Assembly: GCF_001723175.1 (NCBI RefSeq)
Contig: NC_064656.1
Coordinates: 558,001-622,000 of the forward strand
From: Penicillium oxalicum
Lineage: Eukaryota > Ascomycota > Eurotiomycetes > Eurotiales > Aspergillaceae
Direction: 5' to 3'
DNA length: 64,000 nt
The first letter of the stretch is position 1, and each line of letters opens with the position of its first letter. Shown one piece after another: positions 11,691-24,180 of this stretch. The translations under genes and the position numbers were made by a program. The notes under the pieces are model-generated. The model saw only the letters and a list, made by a program, of their open reading frames with translations. It did no database searches and was not told the DNA's origin.

Positions 11691-12918
11691 ATGGCTTACA
11701 ACAAAAGCTACAATCCCGACGCGCTGCCAGCGTAAGATTCCTATATGCTCGACAAGACACAGGATATACATCTAACGTTTGATTGTTATCACCTCCTCAG
11801 GCATGCCGAGCCAGAGCAGGTAAGAAATGCTCCTTGAGACGCCTCCGACGTGGCTGCCTGCTCCACCCAGGATCCGCGACGATGGGCAGTATGAACTGAC
11901 CGAACAACGCACACAGGTCGCGCAGATGCTCGGAAACATGGAAATGTCCGGAGGACAGGCCCATGCGGCACACAGTCAGAAACCTCTCCCCTCTCGACCA
12001 CAAATGCAGAAATCGTCTAGCGGTCCGTCGCCGCCTCGCGCGTCCGGGTCAACCCCAACGCCGCCGCACGCATACAACGGCCGACCCTCACCCGCAAATG
12101 GAGTTCATCCAGCTTCAGGCCAAGCTCGACCTCACCCGTTGCATCCCTCGCCACCACCTCCCAACTATGGCTTTGGACCGCCCCCCTCGCAGCCGCAGCG
12201 TAATCGGCCCCCGCCTGCCTCGCGACCCCCTCAGTCACCTCACCCCCCACTGTCCGCGCCGAGCGATGACCCGCAGCAGCTGTTCCCTCTGTTTCGCGCC
12301 GCAAACACCTCCCACACTGGTTCGCTCACGGAACATGAGCTCGGATCGGCTCTTGTCAACGGAGACTATACCTCATTCCATCCGCGGACGGTGAAGATGA
12401 TGATTCGCATGTTTGACCGAGATGGCAATGGATCGATCAACTTTGACGAGTTCGTGTCGCTATGGAAATACCTGGCCGCATGGCGCGAGCTCTTTGATCG
12501 CTTTGACGAGGATCGCAGCGGACGTATCAGTTTGAAAGAATTTGAGAATGCGCTGGTTGCCTTTGGCTATCGCCTGACGACGAAATTTGTGACCGTCCTC
12601 TTCCGTGCATTCGAGAGCAAGGCCAAGCAGGTCAACGGGCCCTCCCGCGGTCCGAATCAGCATGGGATGAGCTTTGATCTGTTTGTCCAGGCTTGCATCA
12701 GCCTGAAACGGATGACGGACGTGTTCAAACGCTATGATGAGGATCGCGATGGATATATCACCGTGAGCTTTGAGGAATTTTTGACCGGTAAGTCAGACCC
12801 AGTGTAGTCTTCACCTTCGGTGTTACCCTCCTGAGTGATGCACTCTTCGGCCCCTGCGCCCCTTGCCTTCTGTGCTAACATTCCATCTACAACAGAAATT
12901 ATCCTTCTTCAGGATTGA
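11691..12918 (+). CDS. Penta-EF-hand calcium-binding protein (peflin/ALG-2 type)
   Basis: Four exons: 11691-11731, 11801-11819 (19 nt), 11917-12787 and 12896-12918, giving 317 aa. A Pro/Ser/Gln-rich disordered N-terminus of about 130 residues precedes the EF-hand region. Clear calcium loops are DRDGNGSINFDEF, DEDRSGRISLKEF and DEDRDGYITVSFEEF; two degenerate hands bring the total to five, as expected of the PEF family, which dimerises through its last hand. The tiny last exon completes EIILLQD. Homologues (ALG-2, peflin, yeast Pef1) act in calcium-dependent membrane traffic and budding. The large exon also reads open from ATG 11827, so an alternative start is possible, but GTAAG donors, a CTGAC branch site and CAG acceptor favour the spliced N-terminus. 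Confidence 0.88.
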
Positions 12919-15121
12919 TTCAGTGTTACTTGGCAGTCCCTAGTCATTGTCGTGGTGTTTTGATTTTATTTTTATCCGAGCATCTCGAACGTTGTGTTTG
13001 AATTTTATTTTCCCCATGTCCGCCATTGGTCTGTCCCAGCTGCAGTTTTCATTCTGATTCTGATGCCAGCTGGGAATTTGACCTCGGCCTTTCTATACCC
13101 AAGTCTTTTTGCCTTTCGTCTGCACAAGAGATGAAAATTCGAATGTTGAATGGAGCTGTTCAGCCATTTTGAAAGCCCTCGTCAAATCTCTGACGCCAAT
13201 TCTTGCAGCATGTTTGATCTTAGATTCAGGGGGATGAATTCCCTTGCTGAAACACGGTCGATTGATTCATATTGTCAAGCTCAGTAGATCACCAAGGCTC
13301 GCGGAGACTGCGTCAACGCAAGTGTTAGTCGAGAGCACTATAATCGGTGCCGAATCCACGTGACAGTCAGCTCAGCAACAAGACAGCTCCTCCTAACTTG
13401 ACAGATTTGCTTGTTAAAGGTTACTGGGGCCAGAATGGCGGAAAGCTCGACTAGGTAATCTATCAAAATCGGAGATGAAGCAACACGCACCAGGCAATGA
13501 GCGGACGGGTGACCTATGCGGTGACCCTCCGATGGCCGCCGAACTCGACAAAGCTATAGTCTGCCCCGGTCGCTACCTAAACATTTCTACACTGGCAGGA
13601 ACCACGATGATTGACTGCCTGGGCATCAAATTTGAGGTTTGTGAAAATGCGCCTTGCGACTGTAGACTCAGCTTAGGTTGAGTCGGATGATGCATCTGCA
13701 TCTATTTTCCAGGGCTATGGTGTGTACTTGTCTGTACCGAGTACGGGCTGTAACCCGCAGGAGGTTGTTGTTAAAATGGACCTAAAAGAAGAGCCTTGGG
13801 CGCGTCCGCGAACCTATTCGGCCTTGACAGCGGCCTGAACTACGACTCGTGGAGTTTTCGTTCGATCCATCCTAGCTAATGATTTTCGCGGTCCTTTTAT
13901 CTCTGAAAGGGACCGTCACGATGTCAGGTGAACACCATCATCTACACCAAAGCTGCCGTGTTCCGGTGTTGTTTTTCGATTGGGAGTCGGGTATATTCTT
14001 ACCCAAGAGATTTACTTTTCCATCCCGTGAAGGTGGAGTCAATTGCAATCTCAGATTCGGGTCGGTGGAGCCTCTATTGTATTCCACACAGCTCCAGGGG
14101 GAAGCTGTCAAAATATTCAAACTTCAGGGACTTTTTGATCCCCCATCGTAGGACGGTAATAATCATCATCAGATGTTTGCATCCTTCGGGTCAGTCAACA
14201 GACCGAGCGCGAGATTCGGACGTAAACTATGACCGGGCGACGCATCCACCTCCATTAGCCTGCATGAACCTTGCTGTCCACTTCGTGCGGTGCAATGGAC
14301 GACGCCGGTGGGCACCTTTTTGATGTGGGGCATCACGATTTGTACAAACGGCTCCATTGAACCATTCACACGTGAAGAAATTTGGGTGCCTTGGAGCCTA
14401 CATATTGAATTGAAGAGGCTTGTTTGACACGATGGAGCAACGGCCAAGAATCAATCAAAGATCCTTAGTGGCTGCCATGGCTTGCGATCAACCGAGCGTC
14501 CAGCTTGGCTACCGAATGTCGGAGTTTTCAGAGTCCTGTCTTTTCACTCCGATCGATGCTCCGGACCGCGATCTCATCAGGAAGAAGATTCTGGACATGC
14601 AGCAGAATCTGACAGTTCATCTCGTTGAAGGATCCAATCCTGGGGGTCCTCGTTAGCCGAAGTGCGTATCATGTGTTGGTGACGTCAAAAGAGTCGGCAC
14701 TTCGGCACTGATAATCTCCGACCACCGCGTTTATTTTTCAGTCACCTCCGCGCGACTTGTCTACGGCATCCCTTTCCCACGATCGTTGAACCACGAAACT
14801 CGGCCATTCACATGTTACATGTGACTGTAAGCTGGACGTGATCATCAGCTTTGCTGCAATTATTGATCTTTTCCCACATTTTCCCTAGATCTGGTGCTAG
14901 CTTGATTCCAGACGAGGGCTCGGATCTCTCCACAAGGTCCATATCGATCGATCGATTCTAATCGCCGAGTACCTTTGACCGACCATCTCCCCACGTTTAA
15001 TTCCGTTTACATAACAACAACATTCCCTCCTTTTTTTCTTTTTTTCTTTTGCCCCAGGTCTTTCCACAGCAATCTACACTCTCTTCTTTGAACAAAGGTG
15101 CAGACAATACAGCCTTTCCAC
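12919..15121. other. 2.2-kb intergenic region, no supported gene
   Basis: Short unrelated open frames only (for example 13475-13681 and 14432-14656), without recognisable domains. The stretch just before the MFS gene, 15020-15060, is a strong pyrimidine tract typical of fungal core promoters. A four-fold GATC/CGAT cluster occurs near 14944-14956. Nothing repeated or mobile was seen. Confidence 0.5.
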
Positions 15122-17091
15122 ATGACGTCCGCTCAGCAAGACCGCGATTCGGTGAGCGGCGACACGGCGGTTTCAAAAGAACAAGCGGAAAACTCCCCCA
15201 CCCACACACCTTTCCCCGAAAGCCAACAGCAAACGCTTGAGCACAACCAAGATGCACACACATCCCAGGAAGCAGATACTTTCGGGAAAAATAATGAAGA
15301 CGATATCATCGAGAAGCAATCCTCTCGGCCGCCGCTGGAGCGCACTACCTCGCAAGCAGCCAAGATGGGCAAGAAAAAGATTATCGTCGTCATGACGGCG
15401 CTGTGTCTGGCGCTCTTCCTGGCTGCGCTCGATATGACGATCATTTCAACGGCTCTCCCGACAATTGCTGCAGACTTTGGCGCCTCGGAAAGTGGTTTCT
15501 CGTGGATTGCATCGTCGTACTTGCTGGCAAATGCGGCCTGTATTCCACTTTGGGGGAAGCTCAGTGATATTTGGGGTCGGAAGCCGATGATCCTCTTTGC
15601 CAATATCTGGTTCCTGGTCGGTAGTTTGATATGCGCCTTGGCAAAGAACTTGGCGATGATTCTGGCAGGTCGGGCCATTCAAGGTGTTGGAGGCGGAGGT
15701 ATCATTATTATGGCAAACATCAGTGTGACTGATCTGTTCAGTATGAGGTAAAGTTATTTCCCCTGTGCGATTTGTAAATGCTTGAGTCCTTGCTGACGTG
15801 TTTGTGCAGAGATCGTCCGATGTATTATGGTATATTTGGAGCAACATGGGCCATTGCAGGGGCTCTGGGTCCGATTATTGGTGGCGCTTTCACCACGAGT
15901 GTGACCTGGAGATGGTGTTTCTACCTAAACTGTTCGTGTTCTTATCGCATTCTGAAACCGAGACACTAGCTGACCAGAGATACAGTGCCCATCGGTGGCT
16001 TCTCGCTGCTGATTCTCTTTTTCTTCCTCTCGATCGAATCTCCCAAGACTCCTCTCTTGGCCGGATTGCGGAGCATCGACTGGGCAGGGACATTCTTGAT
16101 TATCGGGGGTACCCTCATGTTCCTGTTCGGACTTGAATTCGGCGGCGTCAACTATCCCTGGAAGTCAGCGACCGTTATTTGCCTCATCGTCTTCGGAGTC
16201 GTTGTTTGGGCTCTTGCTATGTTTGCCGAATGGAAGCTGGCAAAGTACCCTATCATTCCACCGCGATTGTTCAACGAGTGGTACAACGTCCTGATTCTTA
16301 TGGTTTGCTTCTGCCACGGCTTTGTCTTCATCGCAGGTGCCTACTACCTTCCTTTCTACTTTCAAACCGTTCTCCTGGCATCGCCGATTCTCAGCGGTGT
16401 CTATACTCTGCCCATGGTTCTTTCCCTGTCTTTCGTGTCGGCTGCGACCGGTATCGTCATGAAGAAGACGGGCCGCTATCGGGAACTCATTATCGGTGGA
16501 CTCTTCTTCATGACTTTAGGCTTTGGTCTCTTTATTGACCTCAAGCCCTACGCCTCGTGGCCACGAATTATCATTTTCCAACTCATCGCCGGTGTCGGTG
16601 TTGGCCCCAATTTCCAGGCCCCCCTTGTGGCTTTCCAGGCCAACATTCGACCGGCAGATATGGCCACCGCGACTGCAACCTTTGGCTTTGTCCGCCAACT
16701 GTCGACATCCATGTCTGTCGTGCTTGGCACGGTTATCTACCAGAACGTTATTAGCGGACAATCTGACAAGATTGTCGCGGCTATCGGTCCCGAACGCGCG
16801 GCCGCAATTTCCGCCTCATTCGCCGGAGCCTCCAAAGAACTCATTCAAAGCCTGAACGAGTCGCAGCGCAAAGTCGTTCTTGACTCTTTCACTTTTGCAC
16901 TGAGCCGCATGTGGATCTTCTACACGGCCGTTGCGGGCCTCGGATTCGTCCTTTCGTTATTCATCGTTCCACGTGAACTGTCCAAGACGCATACCATTCG
17001 CAAGACTGGTCTTGAGGAGCAAGAACGAGCGCGTCAGGAGCTAATTGATTCCAAGCGCAAATCCGACGGAAAGCCTGAAACCGAGGCTTAA
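15122..17091 (+). CDS. MFS multidrug exporter, DHA2 (14-TM) type
   Basis: Three exons, 15122-15747, 15810-15931 and 15986-17091, 617 aa. ATG 15122 lies behind a pyrimidine tract; the in-frame GTG at 15098 is ignored. About 85 hydrophilic residues rich in Gln, Glu and Ser come first, then 14 likely TM helices. Motifs: [17 protein letters not shown] in TM1 (104-120), [14 protein letters not shown] (motif A, about 142-155), GPIIGGAF (motif C, drug:H+ antiporters) and FYLNLPIGGF after TM6, which is joined exactly across intron 2 and confirms the splice. A charged tail follows residue 585. Proteins of this type export toxic or self-made metabolites at the plasma membrane using the proton gradient. 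No biosynthetic cluster is adjacent, so general detoxification is as likely as a dedicated exporter. Confidence 0.93.
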
Positions 17092-18172
17092 AATTCTATT
17101 TTTTATTGTCGTCTTGCTCAACCCGATATACCCTTTGCTATACTTTTCAGCATCTAATAGGTCTTTTCCCCCCTTCAAAGTATCTCCTCCCAAATTGGAG
17201 GGGAGTTCTCTGTCTATGTATTTTAATTGTTCTTCTTGGGAAGCAACCTCGATACGGTGCTATAGCACCTTGTTTTGCCTTGTATAATTTGGGTCAAATC
17301 TGTTGCAAATCTCCTCCAGCTCGTGGTGCTAAGAAATGTGGGTATTGTCTGGCATTTTGGGGATGTGAAGGGGAACTGGAACCGATTTTACTCATTATAA
17401 TGCCAATTACACTCATCTCTATTCTACAAAAAGGGACTCTCAAAGAATTGAAATTTGTAGGAAAGTAGGAGCAGTACGAGCATTAGTCAAACCATGGTAT
17501 GAAGCTGAATTTGTGCGAGAATGCTGCATCTGGCCTTAGTAGAGTGTGTGGATGTTGGATGATATTCGGATCTGAAACTCGTATAAATTCAGATACTTTC
17601 TCGCAATGGAGCGATTTCTCATGGTTTACTGGTGGGTGACTAGTAGGAAATTCTGTCAATGGCGCTGTGTTGGAGACTACGTACTAACACCCGACTATCA
17701 GTAGGCATGTAGATTAGCCCAGTCACTTGACTAAGTTCAACACTCATCCTACACCCATAACTCGAACAAAAACATCCCGCCTCTGCGCTACTCCACCCTC
17801 CACAAAACAAACACTGCAAACATCGGCATCTTACCCGAGTCATCTGCTTACGCCGACACTTGAATTCAATAGCGCTCTCCCCTTCAAAGTCCGAATCACT
17901 GATCACTTATCTCTATCTACTGTACATCAACAAGTATATCGACAGCCCCAGTCACAGGATATTCTGTCTGGGTTTCCGGGCAGCACATACTCGTGAATTA
18001 AACTGCACATATCCCTCCCGTTTCCAAAGACGAGCTCTTTCTGCCCATCTGGATCTATTCTTTTACTTTTTATTGAACGATTGAACACGTCTATCTTCCC
18101 GTCTTATATCCAATCAATCCAGTCCAGTCCCATTTTGCTGGCCAGCTGGGAGAAAATTGAACTTCAAATTCA
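17092..18172. other. Intergenic region before the ChaC gene
   Basis: AT-rich, with T-rich 3' UTR sequence after the MFS stop and CT-rich leader near 18000-18120. Small open frames (17727-17996, 17860-18084) have no domain features. Contains the CCAAT box listed separately. Confidence 0.55.
18110..18114 (+). promoter_or_regulatory. CCAAT box upstream of the ChaC gene
   Basis: CCAAT 59 bases before the ATG at 18173, directly after TATAT. Could serve HAP/CBC binding, or lie in the leader if transcription starts upstream. Sequence match only. Confidence 0.3.
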
Positions 18173-19811
18173 ATGGCAGCCGTGTTGCAGGGCCATCAAG
18201 TGCATCCCGATGGGAGAGCGTGGAAAACGCATTTTCCCGAGGGTGATCTTTGGGTGTTTGGTTATGGGTGAGTTGTTTATTTGCGTATATTAGCTAGTAT
18301 ATTGTTTTTTCGGGGGTCAATTTTGTGTGTGTCTCTCACCCTCTCTCGTGTTTTAAGTTAGTCTTTTTTTCTTTTTTGAAGCTTATACAATTGTGAAGCT
18401 TTTTGCTTTTTGCTTTTTGCGCTAAGGCTGATTAATTTCATTTTTTTATTTCCCCCTCTGGGTATCACTAATTCATCGTTCAAATGTAGGAGTTTGATCT
18501 GGAAACCACCACCACATTATGGTAAGTTGTCATTAGTCTACTCAAAAGCACAACATGGCATGGATCCCTTCCATGAGATATTTTGGTGGTGAAGAAAGAC
18601 GAAGATGTTCATGCATCGAAAATATCCAATTCTCTTTCAACTAAATGATTTCGAGGCTAATATTGTCAACAAAATCCAGATCAGCGCGTACCAGGCTACA
18701 TTGATGGCTTCGTGAGACGATTCTGGCAGGTATGATTCTTTTTCCCTGTTTGAAAATGGATCAGACTTTGCCGGTCTGTTTGGTATTGATTGCTACTGGT
18801 CCATGTGAAAACACGATGATCGGGTTCTTGGGGAGGAATTGTAGCTGACATCTGGGCTCGTGATGTCTCTTTTGAACAGGCTAGGTGAGTCTTCTCTGCA
18901 GTGAGCTGGGAATTTTGGATTTCCAGCCGACAAAACCTGGCTTTACTTGCAATTATTCTCGACTTGCAGGCAGAAGTTGCTGTAAGAGAGCTAACAACGG
19001 GGTTCATTTAGCACTGACCACCGTGGAACACCCGAACAACCAGGACGCGTTGTCACTGTGATCGACCGCGAATTCTGGGAAACGCTCGATGATCCGGTAC
19101 GTGATCTCTGAATAAAGTCAAGCGAGCAAAATGTCGAGATCAACGACGACAACCCAGTCTCGTCCTCGACCATTTTCAGTGAAATTTATCGTGCCAAAAA
19201 AAAGATTTCAATGGCAAGGTCTCCATGTCTCTTGTCGCTTATCATTCTGACCCGATGGATTTTGCCCACTCCAACTGCAGCATGCCGAACTTGAATCCGA
19301 ATCTGCCTCAACGGGAAAAGTCTGGGGTGCCGCATACCACATCCCAGCCTCCCATGCCGAGGAAGTTCACGATTACCTGGACGAGCGTGAAATAGATGGG
19401 TACAGTGTGCGTTTCACTCCTTTCCACCCTACTCCAGGCTCGTCTGCGGACCAGCAAGGTCACCCAGACTCGATCATCCCAATCACCTGCATGGTGTATA
19501 TTGGACAGCCGACCAATCCGCAATTTCTGCGTGAACCGGAGCGTCGTGCACCAAAAGATGTGGCACGGGTCATCAGCGCAGGGCATGGACAGAGTGGGAA
19601 AAACACAGAATACTTGTATCTTCTCGAGAAGGCGTTGGAGGGATTGGGACTGGGGACGGCCGATGTGCATGTTGCCGATCTGGTGAAGAGGGTCAAGGCT
19701 ATTGAACTGGCTGGTCTGGCAGATCAAGAAGAACAGCAGGCAGAGCGAGACGTGCAGGAGAATCTGGCTCGGGCGCCCGAAGAGAGTGTGGAGAGACAAA
19801 GCATCGAATAA
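18173..19811 (+). CDS. Glutathione-specific gamma-glutamylcyclotransferase (ChaC/Gcg1)
   Basis: Six exons: 18173-18267, 18490-18521, 18680-18729, 18880-18884 (5 nt), 19012-19096 and 19281-19811, 265 aa. ChaC enzymes split cytosolic glutathione into 5-oxoproline and Cys-Gly. Motifs in order: DLWVFGYGSLIWKP with the YGSL substrate loop at 31-34, GYIDGFVRRFWQAS-TDHRGTP, PGRVVTV, VWGAAYHI, and YLDEREIDGY with Glu126 as the probable catalytic acid. The Ala-Ser after FWQ is supplied by a 5-nt exon (GCTAG); every longer single-intron alternative gives a stop or a frameshift, while both flanking introns have canonical donors, branch sites (CTGAC at 18844, CTAAC near 18991) and AG acceptors. The tail after about residue 225 is Glu/Gln-rich. 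Length fits fungal Gcg1 (230-280 aa). Confidence 0.92.
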
Positions 19812-20523
19812 GATCAGAGGGGGTAAGGGGAGACCTTTCCTGCAATGGAGGGCTGTCGTTCCAGGGACATGTGGATATAGATTAACATTGTTAGAATCAG
19901 ATGCACATACCTCATTCTTCGAGAGAGCCCCGACGGATGCGAAGTTAGAAACGGGTCGAGAAAAGCAGCAAATCGGTACGCATTACGTGGGAAATTGCAT
20001 ATGACACTCATCGAGGCTCGCCCTTGCCAGATAGAGTCGTGCATGCTTAAGAGAAAAACAAAAAGTCACAACAAACACACATACGCCCATCGAGATTCTG
20101 GTTGGGAAACGAGGAGATGGAAGCAAATTTCAGTCCGTATTTCATGCCCTTGTCCAGGAACGATCAAAATCCATTGGGTATCAGCCCCGTGCTGCCTCAA
20201 GTTCAAGGTATCATCAACGCTGCTTTTCGTGCACACAGGACGAGACAAAGTGGAGAAAAAAAAAGAACAAGTCAACAAGAGACATGAAAAGCATATCCAG
20301 GGTGAAGATCTCTTGCGAGTCTCAGTTCAAAATGAAAAGCTCCCGGTCCACGATTTCATGAAAAAAGCACCCAGTCCCGATCCGATCAAGTAGAGCAATG
20401 CGATCCGTCTCGTTGATTCGAAAAGCAGGTCGTCGTCAACGTTGCGTGTATTTGGGGGTGAACAAAACAAATCCAAAAAGACGTCAGTGTAGAGGGTATG
20501 GCGAGCATCAGGTCGTGAGTGCG
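19812..20523. other. Convergent 3' intergenic region
   Basis: Lies between the converging ChaC (+) and RRM (-) genes. Short purine-rich frames without domain content. Expected to hold both 3' UTRs. Confidence 0.55.
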
Positions 20524-21567
20524 TTAGTTGCCTTCGGGAGCAGGGCCCTGGTTGTTACGCCAGCCTGAAGAACACCAGTCAGCTTCATGGTACACAAATT
20601 TGAAAGTTATTTCCCTTGCGGTGAAGAGACTCACCACCGCCGCCACCGTAGCCCGAGTTACCGCCACCTATCATCGTCAAAAACAGGTTAGTTTCACTGC
20701 AGGCTCATGTACGATACCCAAAATTGCAGATGGCCGAGGATTGAGCACCCTCAACATAACCATCCGCTCACATCAAGACTCAAAGGTGGGATCCCCCAAC
20801 TTACCATAACCGCCGCCGTAGCCGCCGCCACCATAGCCGCTGTTACCGCCGCCATAAGGCTGCTGCTGCTGCTGGTAACCACCACCGTATCCGCCACGGT
20901 TGTAGCCACCACCACCGCCGCCCTGGTAGCCTTGGTTAGGGGCTTGGTTGTATCCTCCGCGGCCCTGGAAGCCACCCTCGGGGCGGCTGGGGCGGTCAAG
21001 AGCCTTGTCAACACGAATGACACGGCCATCGAATCTGGCACAGGTCAGATTTCTTCATTCAGACACGCGATCAAACATGATCCCCAGGTTAATCAACGCA
21101 TGGTGCTTACTCCTTGTTGTTCATCGCGTCCATGGCGGCATCGGCCTCGGCGTCAGTCGCAAAGCGCACGAATCCGAATCCACGGCTGCGCATGGTGGCG
21201 CGATCCTTGACGACGATCTGAATAGAAAGTGATGAGATTCTACGAGCACTTTGATCCAGAGAAGCATGCCTCGAGGGGGGATCGAGAGTCTCGGGGCATG
21301 GTGATACTCACGGCCTCTTGGATCTCGCCAAACTGGGAGAATCCTTGACGCAGAGCGTCATCGTCGGTGTGCCAGGAAAGGCCGCTTCATGTGGAGAAAC
21401 GTCAAGTTAGCGGGGCATATCGTGATGGGAGCGCATGGTGCAGTTGACTGCTGTCTCCTGAGCCGATACACGGGAAGCTTCGGGCCAAGAGGGAGATGGC
21501 AAACTTCAAAGAAGCGGGGTTGAAAACTCCGAGGGGATCCAACATACTGAACGAAAAGCTTCGACAT
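20524..21567 (-). CDS. Glycine-rich RRM RNA-binding protein
   Basis: Six exons: 21567-21548, 21384-21312, 21217-21111, 21034-20805, 20667-20635 and 20564-20524, 167 aa. One RRM occupies residues 1 to about 78: KLFVHGLSW is RNP2 (with His where Gly is usual, split by intron 1) and [10 protein letters not shown] is RNP1. The rest is a Gly/Tyr/Gln tail with GYGGG, RGGY and a five-Gln run, ending [13 protein letters not shown]. This is the architecture of plant GRP7/animal CIRBP-like proteins, which bind RNA in nucleus and cytoplasm and often respond to cold or stress. Exon 5 is a 33-nt exon with the same phase on both sides, so skipping it would remove 11 residues of the Gly tail without a frameshift. 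The long empty region upstream may include 5' UTR introns. Confidence 0.9.
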
Positions 21568-24180
21568 GACGTTGAGAATGCGCGTGCAACAGGAAAGCTG
21601 TGGGAAGATGGATAAGCGACCACCGCCTGTTTAGCACTCTTGAAGGAGTGGACTTACGAGGAGATGAAGAGACCGAAGAAAGGTGAAAAAATCGATCCAG
21701 GGACGGGAGTGTTGGAGTCGAAAAGAGAAAGAGAAGGAGAGAAAGAGGAACCCCCTCCCTCAAAAAATAATAAAAGGTTGTGCTGCGCCAGTGGCCGCGA
21801 AGTCGGAAGGGCGATTGCTTAGTGGTAGGTGAAACGAGTCAGCCCGTCCAGAGACCGTGTAACAATCACACTGCTTTAGGGCTTTCTAATTTAATCCCTG
21901 AATTATTTGATATTTATTATTTGCAGAGTCCATCTTTCTGCTGATCCATCACCAATGGAAGAATGTGCTGAACCCAAAACTCTCATTCTCACTCGAAACT
22001 CCGGCGCAAGCGGACCAGTGAGCTGCTCCTCTGGCGTGCAGGACGATGTGCGCAGTAGGGGCAGCAACGGGAGTTGACAGCTGACAAGGTCCCGAATGGT
22101 GGCCAAGCTGGTCCAAGTGGGGGGGTAAAGAGGGGGAATTGAATCGTGACTAAGGGAGAATCCAGAGATGGTCACTCTGAGGACACTGTTTTTTCTGGCT
22201 GGCTGCCAATAACGATTTAGTTTAGGTGTCATGATTTCTTTTCATGAGGGGCCCGGACTTTGGTCAGAGCAGGGACTCTGAAAGTCACAGAGAGCGATGG
22301 TACCATTGGTGGCCGATGGGGAGATTTCCTCAAAGTGTGGTTGGTGTATTGAGGGGCCACCACTGGCCACAGAAACAGCTGGTTCGTCCTAAGCCGCATT
22401 CGCCATGAGTGCTTGCACCCCTCAATTCTGGCTAGCGGCAGTGTGGGATATTTTCCACCTTCAAAGTCCCGCCGCGGCGCCGCGCTAGCCTGTAAGTTGC
22501 TGCACTGTCGGGTCGTAGCGGCCGCTTCTCACACACTATGCCCATCCATGAGAGGTGACCCGAGGCTAGATCTGATTCTGGAGATTGTCAGCCACGGGGA
22601 AGTTCCCACCGACGCTAGCAAGCACCAGCTGACGACCAGGGCACCAAGCCCCCTCATCGGCCTCGTGCCGTGCCTTGGTTGCTTCAGCTCATTCCACAGG
22701 CCCGCTCCGACAGACGGGATCTTCCTGCCTTGAATACGTCCTTTGGCTGTTTCATTCACTCTGCCCAGGGGGCATCGAGTCGGAGTCTAGTTGCGATGGA
22801 AGTTGGCCGACAGGCAAGGAGACTGCGGTGGGCACTGGGCACTGGGCACCAGCTACAGTCTCCACTCATCAGTTAATCAGCAGCTCAATGTTCGAAACGC
22901 TACAGCAGCAGCCTTGCAATCTGGGTACCTTTGAGGCCACCCGCAGTTGGGGCGGGGCTGTTCCCAGCCATTGCGATTCCCGACCCATAATTCGATTTGG
23001 GTCAGTACCTGACTTCTCAGAGCTAATGCTCGACAACAGGCGTACAGCCGAGCAGCGAGAATCCCGAGTAAACGAAGAAGCATGAATCGTATGCGACAAA
23101 TGGGCCAGGTCCCATGAATAGGAAGCTGAATGTAATTCGCTGGTGCTCGATCCTTTTCCCCATGTCGATGGCGGCTGGATTTGCTAGAAAAAAAAAGAAA
23201 TAAACGGGGCAGCGATGTTGTTCTTGGCCCATATCTCGCAGCCACTAGAAAGGTACATGAGAACTCTGAAGTGCACAATGAGCAGTGCAGTACGGTAGCA
23301 ATGAGTCCACGGACGTCTTCAGGTCGCAGAAAGGTTATCCGAGATTAGAGAGGCCCTGCAATCCAGGTCTTCTTGAGCCCGCGCCCGCGCCCGCGACTGC
23401 AAGTATCTGCATCGATCATCTGACGGGAGAATCATGTAAGCCATCCACGAGAGTCCCATACCCATGCACTGTGCGGCGTGCAGTGGGAGACAAAAGGAGC
23501 CCCAGGACCCACTGTCCGCTTGAGCGTATGTATCTGTTGCTCTGAAGGTGGGGACAGCATACTGGAGGATCCGCACCTGGATCGACCAGATCTTCCAATG
23601 CGATTCTATTGAAAACACAGCGCTCAGTCAAAGAGTTTCCACACCATCACGCATACACTTGAAAGTCAATCCTAGCCCATCAATAATTGCCAAAGACATG
23701 GCCGACGGTATACTTACGGCGAGAAACGATGCACAATCGTGATCAAGCTCGATCGAGAACCATTTCGCTCGACGCAGCTCACGAAGAGACATGGGAGAGG
23801 GGAAAGGTTGCAAAACGGAAAGCAAAGCGTCCAGAGAGGGAAACCAACCCATCGCGCATTGGGCATGATTCAAAGCTCACTCGCGAAAAATGGGTCAATT
23901 TCGATGATTGATGACTGCCGTTTCCATTCGAGACTATGGTCTGAAGGAAAGTGCATTCTCCAGAAGTGATACGGCCACTGGTTAAAAAGATGCGTCAAGA
24001 GCGAAGCAGTTCAGGAAGGATGTGGTTGGAAGATGAAGGGGCGTGACTTCCTCTTACTACTAATTCCGAGGGGGCGTGATATGCCCGTGACTGGCAAGTC
24101 AGGTTGATGAGTGTGAGGAGCTCGACAAAATTCCCAGAGTCTATGAGCATTCTCGAAGAGGTTACGATTCACTCTATACC
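21568..24180. other. 2.6-kb divergent intergenic region
   Basis: Lies between the divergent RRM gene and the uncharacterised 594-aa gene. No frame shows recognisable protein content. A short GCCCGC-type repeat occurs near 23379-23397 and a TGGGCAC repeat at 22829-22850. Probably long promoters or leader exons, as is common for glycine-rich RRM genes. Confidence 0.5.

Noticed and set aside
13475..13681. 68-aa plus-strand frame with six Cys, considered as a small secreted protein
   Set aside because: No signal peptide, cysteine pattern not of a known effector type, and no promoter or splice context.
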